From positions 248,001 to 312,000 of the forward strand of contig NZ_JAHKPI010000015.1 of NCBI RefSeq assembly GCF_018860425.1: a stretch of 64,000 nucleotides of DNA, in the 5' to 3' direction. Source of the DNA: Marinobacter sp. F3R08. Lineage in GTDB: Bacteria; Pseudomonadota; Gammaproteobacteria; Pseudomonadales; Oleiphilaceae. The notes below the pieces were generated by a model that did no database searches, was not told the DNA's origin, and worked only from the letters and a program-made list of their open reading frames with translations. Made by a program: the position numbers and the translations under genes. This document shows positions 26,398-35,980 of this stretch, piece after piece; the stretch's first letter is position 1, and every line of letters starts with the position of its first letter.

Positions 26398-29300
26398 CTA
26401 TTTTTTATAGGCACTAACCGGGGTACCGGTTGAACCGGTTCCCAGGCTATCCAGTCTGCGCGGCCTGGCAATGGCAAAGCCCTGGGCGTAGTCCACCTGA
26501 ATTTCCCTCAGGGTATCCATGATGTCCATGTCCTCCACGTATTCGGCAATGGTTTGCAGATCCAGGAAGTGGCACAGTTCGTTGATCGAGCGAACCATGG
26601 CGTAATTCGTGAGATTGGAGGCCATGTCCCGGACGAAAATGCCATCGATCTTCACGAAGTCCACCGGAAGTTTCTGCAGATAGGCGTAGGACGACAGCCC
26701 CGTGCCAAAGTCATCTAGGGCGAACCGGCAATTGAGCCGCTTTATCTCACGCATAAAGTCGGATGCAAAGTGGAGATTGGCCACAGCGGAGGTCTCGGTG
26801 ACCTCAAAGCAGAGCTTGTGCGTCAGCTCCGGGTTTGCCCGGAGACTGGATTCCAGACCGAGCATAAACGTGTCGTCGCTTAACGAAGCGCCTGACAGAT
26901 TGACGTTCAAGGTACTGATTTTTTCCAGTGCTTCCGGGTTGTTGCGCATCCAGGACATCGCTTCGGAAACGACCCACAAATCAACCCGCGTGCTTCGTTT
27001 GAACTGCTCGGCAGCCTCAATATAGCCCTGAGGCGAAATCTCTTTGCCAGAGCTGTCTTTAAGACCGAGCAAAAGTTCATACATTTCGCCCTGACCGTTT
27101 TCCTGATCCAGTGGGGCAATTGTCTGGGCCCGCAGATAAAGGCTGCCATCACGAATGCTCCGGTCAATCTCAGTCACCCACTGTGGCATGCTGATACTCG
27201 ACGGCTCATGGGTTTCCCGGGCGAGTTCGATCCGGTTGCCCCCGTGCCGTTTGGCAGACTTAAGAGAAAGGCTCGCCTGGTTGAGAAGGTCTCCAGCCGA
27301 TGTGGTTGAGCCTGCTACCGGCCGGATGCTGATGCTGACGGTAGCCCCAAATTCGGACTCGCCATGCTGGAAGGACTTTTGCTCAAAATCGCGTCGCAGG
27401 GATTCGGCAAAGTCCAGACAATCTGCCATGCTGATGCCACCAATGAGCACTGCAAACTCATTACTACCGATCCGACCAATATGCGCCTCGCGGAACCGGC
27501 TCTTGCAGCCATTCTGAAGGGTATCAGCAACGTGTCGTAACAGCGTGTCGCCAGCCTCCGCGCCGTAGGACGCATTGATAACGCTGAACTCATCAATATC
27601 GAGAGCCATCAAGGCCCCGTGGTCATCGCCCGATCCGGATTCAGAGGCAGTAATCAGGCGGCATAGCTGTTTTTCGAAATCATGACGATGCATGCATCCG
27701 GTCAGGGAATCATGGGTGGCCTGAAAATTCAGCTTCCGATAGACATCTTCGACGATGGTGAACAGGCTTTGATCAAGGAACGGGATGTCCTCATCCTCAA
27801 CAAGCCAGACTGCCCCCTCGGCCAGTTTCTGCACGAATTCCGGGAACCCGTAATTGATTTCACTCATGCCCTTCGGGGAGAGAAAGACAAATCGCAACGA
27901 ATTTTCGCCTCCCCAAACCAGCCGCATTCGGCGCATCTCGCCATTGTCGAGGAGGATCTCAACCCAGTCGCCGACCGAGATATTCTTTGCTCTCGATACC
28001 CAGCGGCTGTCTTCGAGCTCCTGAGGCAGATCCGGGGCTGAAGTGTCTGCTTCGCCATACTCGTCCACCCAGATGGTCTCTGGTTGCATCTCGCCCTGCA
28101 GAATGCAGGCTAACTCGTCCATGACCGGACGGATTCGGGATACCTCCCCGGCTGTCAGGAGTTCGCGTTCAATAAGCTGGAGCATGACGCTGCTTTCAAG
28201 CTCGCGCTCAAACGCCAGCTCACCAGCGGCTCCGACAGGAGAAAGCCAGGCTTGCAGTTGTGTTACCACGTCAAACAGTTCTTCGCAGTGGCGACTGTCC
28301 GGTCCCTCTCGCAGCATCGTGAGAACAATCAACTGCTCCCAGCCGGCCTCAAGAAGGTGGATCACAATAGCCGGAACCTGTCTGCCTCCCAGGAGCGTGT
28401 TCAGCCTTTGACGGGCATCCAGGCGTGTCTTGCGCAGGCGTTCCTTGCCTTCCAGGGTTTTGGCCAGTCTTTCTGAATTGCGTATAAACGACTGATCCTG
28501 GCGCTGTACCAGCTGTTTGAGCTTCTGACCAAGGCTTTCCAGCAAGTCGGGATCTGAGGCTTCAATCTGTGTGAGTTCCCGAACGATTTCCGCAACTGTC
28601 GACTCGAGTTTTTTGCTTGATACCCGCTCGGCAAGGCAAATGTGCATCAGATCGTTGATGATGTCCCTGGCCGGATGGTCTTTGCCATTCAGAAAGTTCG
28701 GAGTTTCAACGAGAGTCTCGAACACCGGTAGCCGCAATTGTTGCAGCTGGTGACGTAGAGAATCTGATAGCTCTTCGTGGGCGCCCAGAGGCGCAAACAG
28801 GCGGTCTACCAGATTGGCTTTCTCGACGGCCATATGGTCAAGCGAGTTCGCCAGGTCCGAGTCGGAGTGAGCCAGTTCCTGAAGCAGCTCTGCCATATCA
28901 GCTTCGCCGTCACGCAAGCGATCAAGGAGCTCTGTGCGACGGGATCGGAGATTTTCCGAGAGTTGGGGGTTGGGTTCTTCCCATTCGGCAATCTCAGAGG
29001 TTCGATTGTCTTCCAGGGCCATAAGCTGGAACAGGGAGCGCCCGGCCGAGGGTATCCCGGGTTCCGCTTGTCCGATGTTTTCGATGTCCGGAGCGTCGGC
29101 TGCACGGTCTTCTGAATTGTCTGTCATCAACCCCGCATCGTCCGAAGCCAACTCCCTTTGGAACCAGTTTGCCGGGAGCTCGGTCATCTCGAGTGCGTCA
29201 AGTCCGGCCCGCCGGCAATCGTTGATCAGAGAGCGAATGGCCGAGGGCCATATGGTGCTTAATGCAGTCTCCCAGGCACGGTACATCGTCAGACGATGCT

Positions 29301-30153
29301 GTCGCGCAATGCCCAGGTGATCGACCATGTATTGCAGACAAACACACAAGGCCCTGGGAGTCAGTGGATTGTTGTTCTCGTTGATGTTCTGCCGGAATAT
29401 CTGGTTGAGAAGCTGGTTGAGTATGAAGATTGCTCCGGGGTTTGCCTTGCTGACTTCGTTGGCAATGGCCTGTAAATCCAGCCAGTCTTCGAACTCATGC
29501 TGTTGCAGCAGGTGCAGTTCCTTGCGGTTGGTTCTGGGTTTCGTCGCGGGCTCAAGAAGAGCCAGGTTGGCCTGAAACTGCGCCTGAAAGTCTTGAAGCA
29601 TGCGCTGTTGGCGGCTCTGGAAGATAAAGCGCATATCCTTGAGTCGGGTCATTTCACGCAGTTCGGCTGCCTGTTCCAGCTCGGCTTCAATGCCCTCAAA
29701 CGTGCCTTCCATAAACTCGGGAAGCAACTGTTCGAGAAGCCGATGGCAATGCTGGTTGAAGAGCTTTTTCAGGGAAGAATCTGGAGTTTCTTCTGTTTGC
29801 CTGCTCGCGCCCGTGTGTTCCAAAAGGGTGTCAGCGTCGTCTTTGAGGGTCTTGCCGGGCCCGTAAATCTCGAGCGAAATACTCTTGCCGCGACCGGCAC
29901 GGACTGCTCCCTTGAAGTGAATGTGCTGCTTGCCATTTTCGTGATCGAAGAAAACGTGCAGCTCCGCCCGCGAAGCGGCAGATGATGATAGCTGGTCAAA
30001 TACAGCGGGAGACGAAAAATGCTTCAAGCCGAGGCGTAGTACGTTCGCATCCAGAGTCAGGCTGTGAATGACACAACCGCAAGGAATAAGGCCCGGCGTT
30101 ACCACAACCGCATCCTTGCTGAGTCTGGAGTGTTTTCCCTTGGACTGGCTCAT
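26398..30153 (-). CDS. Large PilZ/DUF1631/GGDEF/EAL c-di-GMP signalling protein
   Basis: A 1251-residue cytoplasmic protein. About residues 10-130 are PilZ-like, about 160-800 match the helical DUF1631 type, 816-985 are a GGDEF domain (HDSLTGCMHRHDF) and about 1000-1245 an EAL domain. The cyclase motif is GSNEF near residue 897, not GGDEF, so it is probably inactive as a cyclase. The EAL signature reads ELL (near 1025), but later EAL residues are kept: LCFEVTE, DDFGTG near 1149, VKIDG, IAEYVED and the YAQGF glutamine. Phosphodiesterase activity is therefore plausible. AGGAAAG precedes the ATG. Monocistronic. Confidence 0.85.
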   Translation of the reverse strand: MSQSKGKHSRLSKDAVVVTPGLIPCGCVIHSLTLDANVLRLGLKHFSSPAVFDQLSSSAASRAELHVFFDHENGKQHIHFKGAVRAGRGKSISLEIYGPGKTLKDDADTLLEHTGASRQTEETPDSSLKKLFNQHCHRLLEQLLPEFMEGTFEGIEAELEQAAELREMTRLKDMRFIFQSRQQRMLQDFQAQFQANLALLEPATKPRTNRKELHLLQQHEFEDWLDLQAIANEVSKANPGAIFILNQLLNQIFRQNINENNNPLTPRALCVCLQYMVDHLGIARQHRLTMYRAWETALSTIWPSAIRSLINDCRRAGLDALEMTELPANWFQRELASDDAGLMTDNSEDRAADAPDIENIGQAEPGIPSAGRSLFQLMALEDNRTSEIAEWEEPNPQLSENLRSRRTELLDRLRDGEADMAELLQELAHSDSDLANSLDHMAVEKANLVDRLFAPLGAHEELSDSLRHQLQQLRLPVFETLVETPNFLNGKDHPARDIINDLMHICLAERVSSKKLESTVAEIVRELTQIEASDPDLLESLGQKLKQLVQRQDQSFIRNSERLAKTLEGKERLRKTRLDARQRLNTLLGGRQVPAIVIHLLEAGWEQLIVLTMLREGPDSRHCEELFDVVTQLQAWLSPVGAAGELAFERELESSVMLQLIERELLTAGEVSRIRPVMDELACILQGEMQPETIWVDEYGEADTSAPDLPQELEDSRWVSRAKNISVGDWVEILLDNGEMRRMRLVWGGENSLRFVFLSPKGMSEINYGFPEFVQKLAEGAVWLVEDEDIPFLDQSLFTIVEDVYRKLNFQATHDSLTGCMHRHDFEKQLCRLITASESGSGDDHGALMALDIDEFSVINASYGAEAGDTLLRHVADTLQNGCKSRFREAHIGRIGSNEFAVLIGGISMADCLDFAESLRRDFEQKSFQHGESEFGATVSISIRPVAGSTTSAGDLLNQASLSLKSAKRHGGNRIELARETHEPSSISMPQWVTEIDRSIRDGSLYLRAQTIAPLDQENGQGEMYELLLGLKDSSGKEISPQGYIEAAEQFKRSTRVDLWVVSEAMSWMRNNPEALEKISTLNVNLSGASLSDDTFMLGLESSLRANPELTHKLCFEVTETSAVANLHFASDFMREIKRLNCRFALDDFGTGLSSYAYLQKLPVDFVKIDGIFVRDMASNLTNYAMVRSINELCHFLDLQTIAEYVEDMDIMDTLREIQVDYAQGFAIARPRRLDSLGTGSTGTPVSAYKK

Positions 30154-30296
30154 TGACCGCTTTCCTGAGCAGTGAAACGTGAATCAGTTTTCAGTTTATT
30201 GCCTGGCGCAGTGTAATTTGAACGTTATCAAACGCAAAGTGAAGCTACAAAAGTGACCCATGTAAACCTCGTCGGCATCATGAACCCATGATCGCA

Positions 30297-31268
30297 TTAT
30301 AGACGCTCGGTGGTGCTCAGTATGAGATCTTTGCCCAGGGTATAGCGCGCGAAATCTTGAGCCAGATAAAGGTTGCCGCGGTAGATGCCTCTGGCTTCGG
30401 ATTCGATCTCTCCAATGTGAGGGGGCGCATTCGGGTTGATCTGGTAGCGGGAACTGAAATGGGTAAGAACGAGATTCGGAATGCCTGCAGTCTGAGCGAA
30501 TCGTGCTACCTGGGCAGCTGAACTGTGCTGTGGCCAGGGTCCTACCCGGTCAGCGACTTCCTGAGTGTAGGTCGCTTCGTGAATAACTACCTGAACACCG
30601 GAACTGGCTTTCAGGAGCAGCTCGGGCTGATCGTTGTCACCTGCAACGATAACTTTGCGCGGTTGTCTGGCAATGTGAGTGTAGTCATCGCTAAGGGCAA
30701 GGCGTCCGTCATCCAGCACCACGTCGTGGCCCTGTTGCAACCGGCCCCAGGCTGGCCCGGCGTCAATGCCATCGGCCTCAAGCTTGTCCCGGAGCAGTTG
30801 GCGTTCCAGGTTCTTTTCGGTAAAGACAAACGCCCGGCATGACACCCGGTGAGACAGGGAGACTGCCGCAACCCGCAGAGCGTCGTCTTCCCAATGGAAA
30901 CTCTCTGCTTCGGAGTCCACAAACCTCAGTTCAAAGCTGAGGCTGGAATCACTGTTTCCAACGGCCGCGTCAATAAAGGTTTTCACTGGCCTGGGGGCAA
31001 TCAGATAGAGAGGGTCAGTACGGCCGAGCATTGAGGCACTGGTGAGCAACCCCGGCAATCCGAATGTGTGGTCGCCATGGATATGGGTGATAAAGATGGC
31101 CTGCAGTTGCATCACGGAATGGTGCGTTCTCAACAACTGATGCTGGGTGCCTTCGCCGCAGTCAATCAGGTACCAGCGTTTCTGCCCGCCGTGACTCAGT
31201 GCGAGGCCGGTCACATTGCGTGCTTTGGTTGGCGTTCCGGCGGAAGTGCCGAGAAAGGTGAATTCCAT
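30297..31268 (-). CDS. rnz: Ribonuclease Z
   Basis: A 323-residue metallo-beta-lactamase-fold endonuclease that processes tRNA 3' ends. It opens MEFTFLGTSAGTPTKARNVTGLAL, carries the zinc motif HIHGDH (near residues 63-68), later His/Asp ligands in VIVAGDN and VIHEATY, and a final conserved His in LVLTHFSSRY. Length and order match the short form RNase Z (ElaC). Divergent from the crotonase gene; the 129 bases between hold only promoter sequence. Confidence 0.92.
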   Translation of the reverse strand: MEFTFLGTSAGTPTKARNVTGLALSHGGQKRWYLIDCGEGTQHQLLRTHHSVMQLQAIFITHIHGDHTFGLPGLLTSASMLGRTDPLYLIAPRPVKTFIDAAVGNSDSSLSFELRFVDSEAESFHWEDDALRVAAVSLSHRVSCRAFVFTEKNLERQLLRDKLEADGIDAGPAWGRLQQGHDVVLDDGRLALSDDYTHIARQPRKVIVAGDNDQPELLLKASSGVQVVIHEATYTQEVADRVGPWPQHSSAAQVARFAQTAGIPNLVLTHFSSRYQINPNAPPHIGEIESEARGIYRGNLYLAQDFARYTLGKDLILSTTERL

Positions 31269-31397
31269 ACCAGGCCTTTTCGGGTTAACGTGTCGTCTCG
31301 TTGCTCGCCATACTACGAAGGTAGCAGATTCAAGAGTATATTAGCCGGGGCTCCCGCTAATAAGCCGCAATAAGAAATTTACAGAAGGAGTGCAGTC

Positions 31398-32252
31398 TTG
31401 TCTGAGTTGTCCAGTTACGAGAGTTTTTCGATCGAGGTAAAAGACCATATCGCCCATGTCCAGTTCAGCCGCCCTGAAGCGCTGAACACCATGAACAAGG
31501 CGTTCTGGCTTGAATTGCCCCGCTGCATGCAGGATATCGAAACCAATACCGATGCCCGCGTCATCGTAATCTCCTCCACCGGCAAGCACTTCTCGGCCGG
31601 TATGGATCTGGGTGTATTCAGTGATCCGAAAGCAGTACCCATGGGCGGGGATCCCGGTCGCATGGCCGAAAACCTGCGCAGGGTAGTGCTGCAGTTACAG
31701 GATACTCTGACGTCCCTTGAAAAAGTCCGTCTTCCGGTCCTGGCCGCGATTCACGGCGGTTGTATTGGCGGTGCCCTGGATCTGGTTTGCGCGGCTGACA
31801 GCCGGTACTGCACGGAGGATGCCTACTTCACGATCAAGGAAACTGAACTGGGTATGACGGCCGACGTCGGCACACTCCAGCGTCTGCCCAAACTGATGCC
31901 GGAAGGCGTGGTACGGGAACTGGCCTACACCGGGCGCAAGTTTTCCGCCAGTGAGTCTCAGAATCTGGGCTTTGTGAATGCGGTTTACCCGGATCAGGAA
32001 TCCATGCTCGCGGCAGTGTTGGATATTGCCCGGCAGATTGCCGCCAATTCTCCCCTGGCCGTCACCGGCTGCAAGGAAATGCTTAACTACAGCCGTGATC
32101 ACAGTGTTGAAGACAGCCTGAAATATATGGCGACCTGGCAGGCAGGGATGTTCCGCCCAACGGACATGATGAAATCCTTCCAGGCCAAGGCCCAGAAGCA
32201 GGCACCGCAGTACGACGCGCTGTTCCCGGTAAAGCCACTGTTTGAGCAGTAA
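31398..32252 (+). CDS. Crotonase, delta3,5-delta2,4-dienoyl-CoA isomerase-like
   Basis: A 284-residue crotonase-fold enzyme. The oxyanion-hole segments are HFSAGMDLGVF and HGGCIGGALDLVCAAD. The acidic block IKETELGMTADVGTLQRLPK has the Glu and Asp pattern of dienoyl-CoA isomerases (ECH1 type) rather than plain hydratases. It would act in beta-oxidation of unsaturated fatty acids with odd double bonds. The start is a TTG at 31398, supported by AAGGAG seven bases upstream and by the absence of an in-frame ATG before residue 30. It abuts the CPBP gene with no gap. Confidence 0.84.
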   Translation: MSELSSYESFSIEVKDHIAHVQFSRPEALNTMNKAFWLELPRCMQDIETNTDARVIVISSTGKHFSAGMDLGVFSDPKAVPMGGDPGRMAENLRRVVLQLQDTLTSLEKVRLPVLAAIHGGCIGGALDLVCAADSRYCTEDAYFTIKETELGMTADVGTLQRLPKLMPEGVVRELAYTGRKFSASESQNLGFVNAVYPDQESMLAAVLDIARQIAANSPLAVTGCKEMLNYSRDHSVEDSLKYMATWQAGMFRPTDMMKSFQAKAQKQAPQYDALFPVKPLFEQ

Positions 32253-32873
32253 ATGGCTCTGAGAGAACAGCAGAAATCCGGTCTGTCCTCCAATGCCGCC
32301 GTGTTGTTCCAGGGCGGCATTGGTGTGCTTGGGTTACTTGCCATACTGTTCTTCGGGATTCCCGTATGGGTCCTTGGTCCTGGCTTGTGGGCGAGCATTC
32401 TCTATGGGGTTTGCGGCGCGGTGGCTACCTACGCTGTGTTGCTGATGCTCTCTCGAATACCCGGGTTATTCCCGGAGAGTCTCGAACGGCAGATGCAGGG
32501 GTTGTACGATTTCGCTTCTGGCTATAGCCCGGCCGTTCTGGTTCTGCTGTCTTTGCTGGCGGGTATCGGCGAGGAACTGCTTTTCCGGGGTGCGCTTCAG
32601 GGCTGGCTGATGGCAAACACCGATGCGCTGACCGCTGTTGCGGCGGCATCGGTGTTGTTCGGGCTGGTGCACTATGTGTCGTTTACCTATTTTCTCGTCG
32701 CAACCGGGTTGGGGCTGATTCTGGGCGTGGTCTACCTGGTCTCGGAGAGCCTGGTGCTGGTGATGATCTGGCACGCGGTGTACGACCTGATAGCTCTGTT
32801 TTGCCTGCTCAGGTTTCCGCACTGGTTTGGTGTCAGAGTTGTAGATCACCGCCAGAACGGGCGTCAGGAGTAA
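32253..32873 (+). CDS. CPBP family intramembrane glutamic protease
   Basis: A 206-residue membrane protein with about six helices. The three CPBP/Abi (CAAX protease-like) motifs are present: EELLFRG, FGLVHYVSFTYF and HAVYDL. Bacterial members are mostly uncharacterised. The ATG follows the crotonase stop directly, so the two are co-transcribed, although a functional link is unclear. The 3' end overlaps the convergent DUF2721 gene by 10 bases. Confidence 0.85.
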   Translation: MALREQQKSGLSSNAAVLFQGGIGVLGLLAILFFGIPVWVLGPGLWASILYGVCGAVATYAVLLMLSRIPGLFPESLERQMQGLYDFASGYSPAVLVLLSLLAGIGEELLFRGALQGWLMANTDALTAVAAASVLFGLVHYVSFTYFLVATGLGLILGVVYLVSESLVLVMIWHAVYDLIALFCLLRFPHWFGVRVVDHRQNGRQE

Positions 32874-33280
32874 TCAATATCTATTCTGACGTTCTTCCGG
32901 GCCTCAAAACTGGCCAGCTCAACATTGATGGCGTTCGTTGAGATCTGTATTTCGTAAAGGGAATACAGCAGCGACATAGACAGCAGTACCAGGCTGGTGC
33001 CAAACGCGATCACCCCGGGCAGATCGGCACCGAGAAACAAAAGGAACATGGACACTGTGCACAGGAAGAAACTGAGCACCCCGAAGGTCTGCATCCGCTT
33101 TGTCAGGACAATCCTTCTGCGCAACATGCCAATCTGCCGTGCGATCAGGGCATTGTCCTGTTCGGTGTCCATCTGTTTGAGTTGTCGTATCAGCTGGGCC
33201 AAAACAAGAAACCGGTTGGTATAGGCCAATAGCAGAAGCGAGATGGCAGGGAAGAGTAGCGCGGGCGTTGTCAGATCCAA
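32864..33280 (-). CDS. DUF2721 family membrane protein
   Basis: A 138-residue protein with three hydrophobic segments (about residues 5-25, 65-85 and 90-112). The cytoplasmic loop between the first two is rich in Arg, Gln and Lys (IRQLKQMDTEQDN and RQIGMLRRRIVLTKRM). This is the DUF2721 layout; function unknown. It overlaps the CPBP gene at the tail by 10 bases. Confidence 0.8.
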   Translation of the reverse strand: MDLTTPALLFPAISLLLLAYTNRFLVLAQLIRQLKQMDTEQDNALIARQIGMLRRRIVLTKRMQTFGVLSFFLCTVSMFLLFLGADLPGVIAFGTSLVLLSMSLLYSLYEIQISTNAINVELASFEARKNVRIDIDYS

Positions 33281-33337
33281 TCGTCTTTCCTTTCTCTTAA
33301 TGGTGGGTGTTCAAGCATGATCTTGTTACTCCCCCAG

Positions 33338-34219
33338 TCAATCCCCGGGGCTGAGCATGGCGGCCGAACGCAAGGCCTGGGTCAGGCGATCCATTATGCC
33401 GCCGCCATGGCGCCAGAAGTGCCAGTATAGTTGTACTTCCAGGGTGTGCCCGGGAGCGATGCTTGTCAGGCGGCCGGCATCGATTTCCGGACGGGCCTGC
33501 ATTTCCATAATCATGCCGTAGCCCATGCCGGCCAGTGCCAGTTTTACAAAACCTTCCGAAGAAGGGCAAAGGTGGTAGGGGAAGCTGCCATGATACCCGC
33601 ACTGGGCGAGAAATCGGTGTTGCAGCTGATCATTGGGCCCGAAGACAATTGCCGGAGCATTTCGAAGGCTGGTTTCGCTCAGGCCCGCCTCGAAAAACCG
33701 ATGAACATAGTCCGGGGTCGCCAAAGGCATGTACGTCACGGTGCCGATGGGAACGCAGCGGGCACCGGCAACCGGTTGAGGGCTGCTGCACAGGCAGGCA
33801 GCTACATCGCCTTCGCGCATCCGGCGCAGACCTACGTCCTGATCCTCAATTACCAGGTCCAGCAACAGGCCTTCATTCGCGCAGAAAGCACCTACAGCAG
33901 CTGCCCACCAGGTATCCAGGCTGTCTGCATTCAGGGCAATGCGCAGGCGCGCAGCGGGTTCGGAAAGTGCCGGGATAGATTTTGTCAGGTCCCGCTCCAG
34001 AAGCTGTACCTGTTGAACGTGGTTCAGCAGGCGTTGCCCGGCCGGTGTCGCCTTGAGCACCGGGCTGCGCACCAGAACCGGTTGCCCGAGCCGAATCTCC
34101 AGGGTGCGGATGCGTTGGGAGACAGCCGACTGACTCAATCCGAGAGCGACACCTGCGCGCTCGAATCCCCCGCATTCAATGACCGTTGCCAGCGCTTCCA
34201 GGAGTTTGTAATCAATCAT
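33338..34219 (-). CDS. argP: LysR-type regulator ArgP
   Basis: A 293-residue LysR family protein of the ArgP/IciA branch. The N-terminal HTH is LLEALATVIECGGFERAGVALGLSQSAVSQRIRTLEIRLGQPVLVR, and the co-inducer domain includes LNADSLDTWWAAAVGAF, as in ArgP. In E. coli it responds to Arg and Lys and activates the argO exporter. Here argO is divergent, 88 bases away, with a LysR-type box between them. The final residues end LSPGD. Confidence 0.88.
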   Translation of the reverse strand: MIDYKLLEALATVIECGGFERAGVALGLSQSAVSQRIRTLEIRLGQPVLVRSPVLKATPAGQRLLNHVQQVQLLERDLTKSIPALSEPAARLRIALNADSLDTWWAAAVGAFCANEGLLLDLVIEDQDVGLRRMREGDVAACLCSSPQPVAGARCVPIGTVTYMPLATPDYVHRFFEAGLSETSLRNAPAIVFGPNDQLQHRFLAQCGYHGSFPYHLCPSSEGFVKLALAGMGYGMIMEMQARPEIDAGRLTSIAPGHTLEVQLYWHFWRHGGGIMDRLTQALRSAAMLSPGD

Positions 34220-34224
34220 AAGGA

Positions 34225-34239
34225 ATACTTATGCAGTAT
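34225..34239. promoter_or_regulatory. LysR-type T-N11-A box in the argP/argO intergenic region
   Basis: ATAC-TTATGCA-GTAT is a perfect 4-7-4 inverted repeat with the T-N11-A layout of LysR operators. It lies five bases from the argP start, suited to ArgP control of both genes. Confidence 0.6.
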
Positions 34240-34307
34240 TAGTAGTATGAATTTCAAGTATAGAGGCAAACCGGTAATCTTGCTTCATCAATTTAGGAGG
34301 AACCGAC

Positions 34308-34913
34308 GTGCTTGAGAGTTACCTGACCGGACTGATTGTTTGCGGAGGCATTATTGTGGCTATTGGTGCGCAGAATGCCTATCTGCTGAGCCAGGCCATT
34401 CGCCGGGAACACCATTGGTGGTCAGCGGGCTTGTGCATGGTGGGGGACGTCACCCTGTTTACTTTGGGTATGTTCGGGATCAGTGCGGCTTTAATGGCCA
34501 TGCCTGAGGCGCTGGAACTTCTTCGCTGGTTAGGCGTGGCTTTCCTTGGCTGGCTGGCCACCCAGTCCTTTATCCGCGCTGGCCGCGGCAGGGCAGCCCT
34601 TGAGGCCGGAGAAGTGACCAAGAGAAGTCTGAAAGCCGTGGTGCTTACAACCCTGGCCGTTACCTTGCTCAATCCTCAGGTGTATCTGGACACCCTGCTG
34701 CTGATCCCCGCGGTGGGTGCTCAGCAGGAAGATGCCACAACCTTTGTTGCCGGCGCCAGCAGTGCATCGATTCTCTGGTTTGGTCTGCTGGCCTGGGGTG
34801 GTTCAGCGCTCGCCCCGATTCTTTCCCGGCCTTTGGCGTGGCGGATTATTGATGGTGTTATAGGCGTCATGATGGCCGCGATTGCACTGCATCTCACCTT
34901 TGGTGGTCTCTAG
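34308..34913 (+). CDS. argO: LysE/ArgO family basic amino acid exporter
   Basis: A 201-residue inner-membrane protein with about six helices. The family signature GGIIVAIGAQNAYLLSQAIRREH near residues 13-35 and TLAVTLLNPQVYLDTLLLIPAVG near 125-148 are both present. It exports arginine and perhaps lysine. The start is GTG with TTAGGAGG seven bases upstream. Divergent from argP, as in E. coli. Confidence 0.9.
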   Translation: MLESYLTGLIVCGGIIVAIGAQNAYLLSQAIRREHHWWSAGLCMVGDVTLFTLGMFGISAALMAMPEALELLRWLGVAFLGWLATQSFIRAGRGRAALEAGEVTKRSLKAVVLTTLAVTLLNPQVYLDTLLLIPAVGAQQEDATTFVAGASSASILWFGLLAWGGSALAPILSRPLAWRIIDGVIGVMMAAIALHLTFGGL

Positions 34914-34976
34914 CGCTCAGACGGGTATGAGTTTCTTGTGACGGGCAAAGCGATACATCAGACAGGACGCGAGGCT

Positions 34977-35480
34977 TCAGTCAAAGCGCCGCGCTTCCGT
35001 AAGGCGGCCCGTCCAGTAGTAGCCGCTGATTGAAGACTGGGTGACGCCAGACGAGGTAGAGGCGTGAATAAAACGATCTCCGCCCATGTAGATTCCCGCG
35101 TGCTGTTCCTTGCCGCCAATCCTGAAGAACACCACATCGCCCGGCTCGATCTCGCCGGGGTGAATCACGTTACCGCTTGCCAGCATCTGCCCGGTGGTTC
35201 GTGGCAGACGTTTTCCAAGGCCTTCCTGGTAGGCAGTCATTATGAAACCGGAGCAATCGAAACCGCTGCCGGATGCGCCGCCGTACTCATACGGCGTGCC
35301 TCTGTAGCGTTCAAATACTTGCCAGAGTTGTCTTGCCTTGCCGGGTTCTTCTGCTGCTTCCGGAATTGACTGAAGCATCCGGCCCGATGGGTCGGGCTGC
35401 AGATTGCCGCTGCTGGCACAACCGCCGAGGACGAGCGACAGTGCCGCCAGGAAGAGGATGTTCTGCAGCGAAAGAAGCAT
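34977..35480 (-). CDS. NlpC/P60 (C40) peptidase lipoprotein
   Basis: A 167-residue cell-wall hydrolase. A lipobox (LVLGGC at residues 16-21) marks a lipoprotein. The NlpC/P60 domain follows with the catalytic Cys in GFDCSGFIMTAYQ, the His in KEQHAGIYMG and a third polar residue in FIHASTSSGV. It is related to Spr/MepS and probably cuts peptidoglycan cross-bridges or stem peptides. AGGG precedes the ATG. Confidence 0.87.
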   Translation of the reverse strand: MLLSLQNILFLAALSLVLGGCASSGNLQPDPSGRMLQSIPEAAEEPGKARQLWQVFERYRGTPYEYGGASGSGFDCSGFIMTAYQEGLGKRLPRTTGQMLASGNVIHPGEIEPGDVVFFRIGGKEQHAGIYMGGDRFIHASTSSGVTQSSISGYYWTGRLTEARRFD

Positions 35481-35576
35481 TCGTAACCCTGTACAAGTGT
35501 CTGTTCGTCTGACTATAAGGTTCCGGGACGAGTATGTCAGGTTACGGTTCGTGAGAATGTGTTGATAGGCCGTGCT

Positions 35577-35957
35577 TCAGTGTGCGGTTTCAGTCGATAG
35601 GTCTGACAGGCCGGATTCACCGGAACGGGTCTTGAGAATGCGATCTGCATCAAGAGAGCCAATCGATACTCCTGTATCTCTTGGAACGTCCCCGCTGAGT
35701 TGCAACTCAAGATACCTGAGCGCACAGACTCGAAGGAAGGACGTGAAATTTCCCAGATCGTGGCCGGCATCGATGGATTCGTGGTAGAGCCGGGTAATCA
35801 TCTGTGGCAGGTTCATGTCATCCCGCGCCGCCAACTCTGTGAGTGCCTGCCAGAATGCATTTTCCATTCGTACGCTGGTTACCATGCCGTCAATGCGCAG
35901 GGAGTGTGTCCGGCTTACCCAAAGCTCGGGATCGGCGTTAATAAATAGTTTGCACAT
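35577..35957 (-). CDS. Ribbon-helix-helix domain protein
   Basis: A 126-residue protein. Residues 1-60 fit a ribbon-helix-helix of the RHH_4 type: a beta strand SLRIDGMVTSVRMENAFWQAL, then helices ELAARDDMNLPQMITRLYHESIDAG. The rest (FTSFLRVCALRYLELQL, then an acidic tail) is typical of these small putative regulators. GGGAGG precedes the ATG. Neighbours give no target; it may be autoregulatory. Confidence 0.72.
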   Translation of the reverse strand: MCKLFINADPELWVSRTHSLRIDGMVTSVRMENAFWQALTELAARDDMNLPQMITRLYHESIDAGHDLGNFTSFLRVCALRYLELQLSGDVPRDTGVSIGSLDADRILKTRSGESGLSDLSTETAH

Positions 35958-35980
35958 ACATGCCTCCCTGGAAGCGTTGC

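Noticed and set aside
30277..30292. ATCATG-AACC-CATGAT stem downstream of rnz
   Set aside because: Six AT-rich base pairs with no T-run; too weak to call a terminator.
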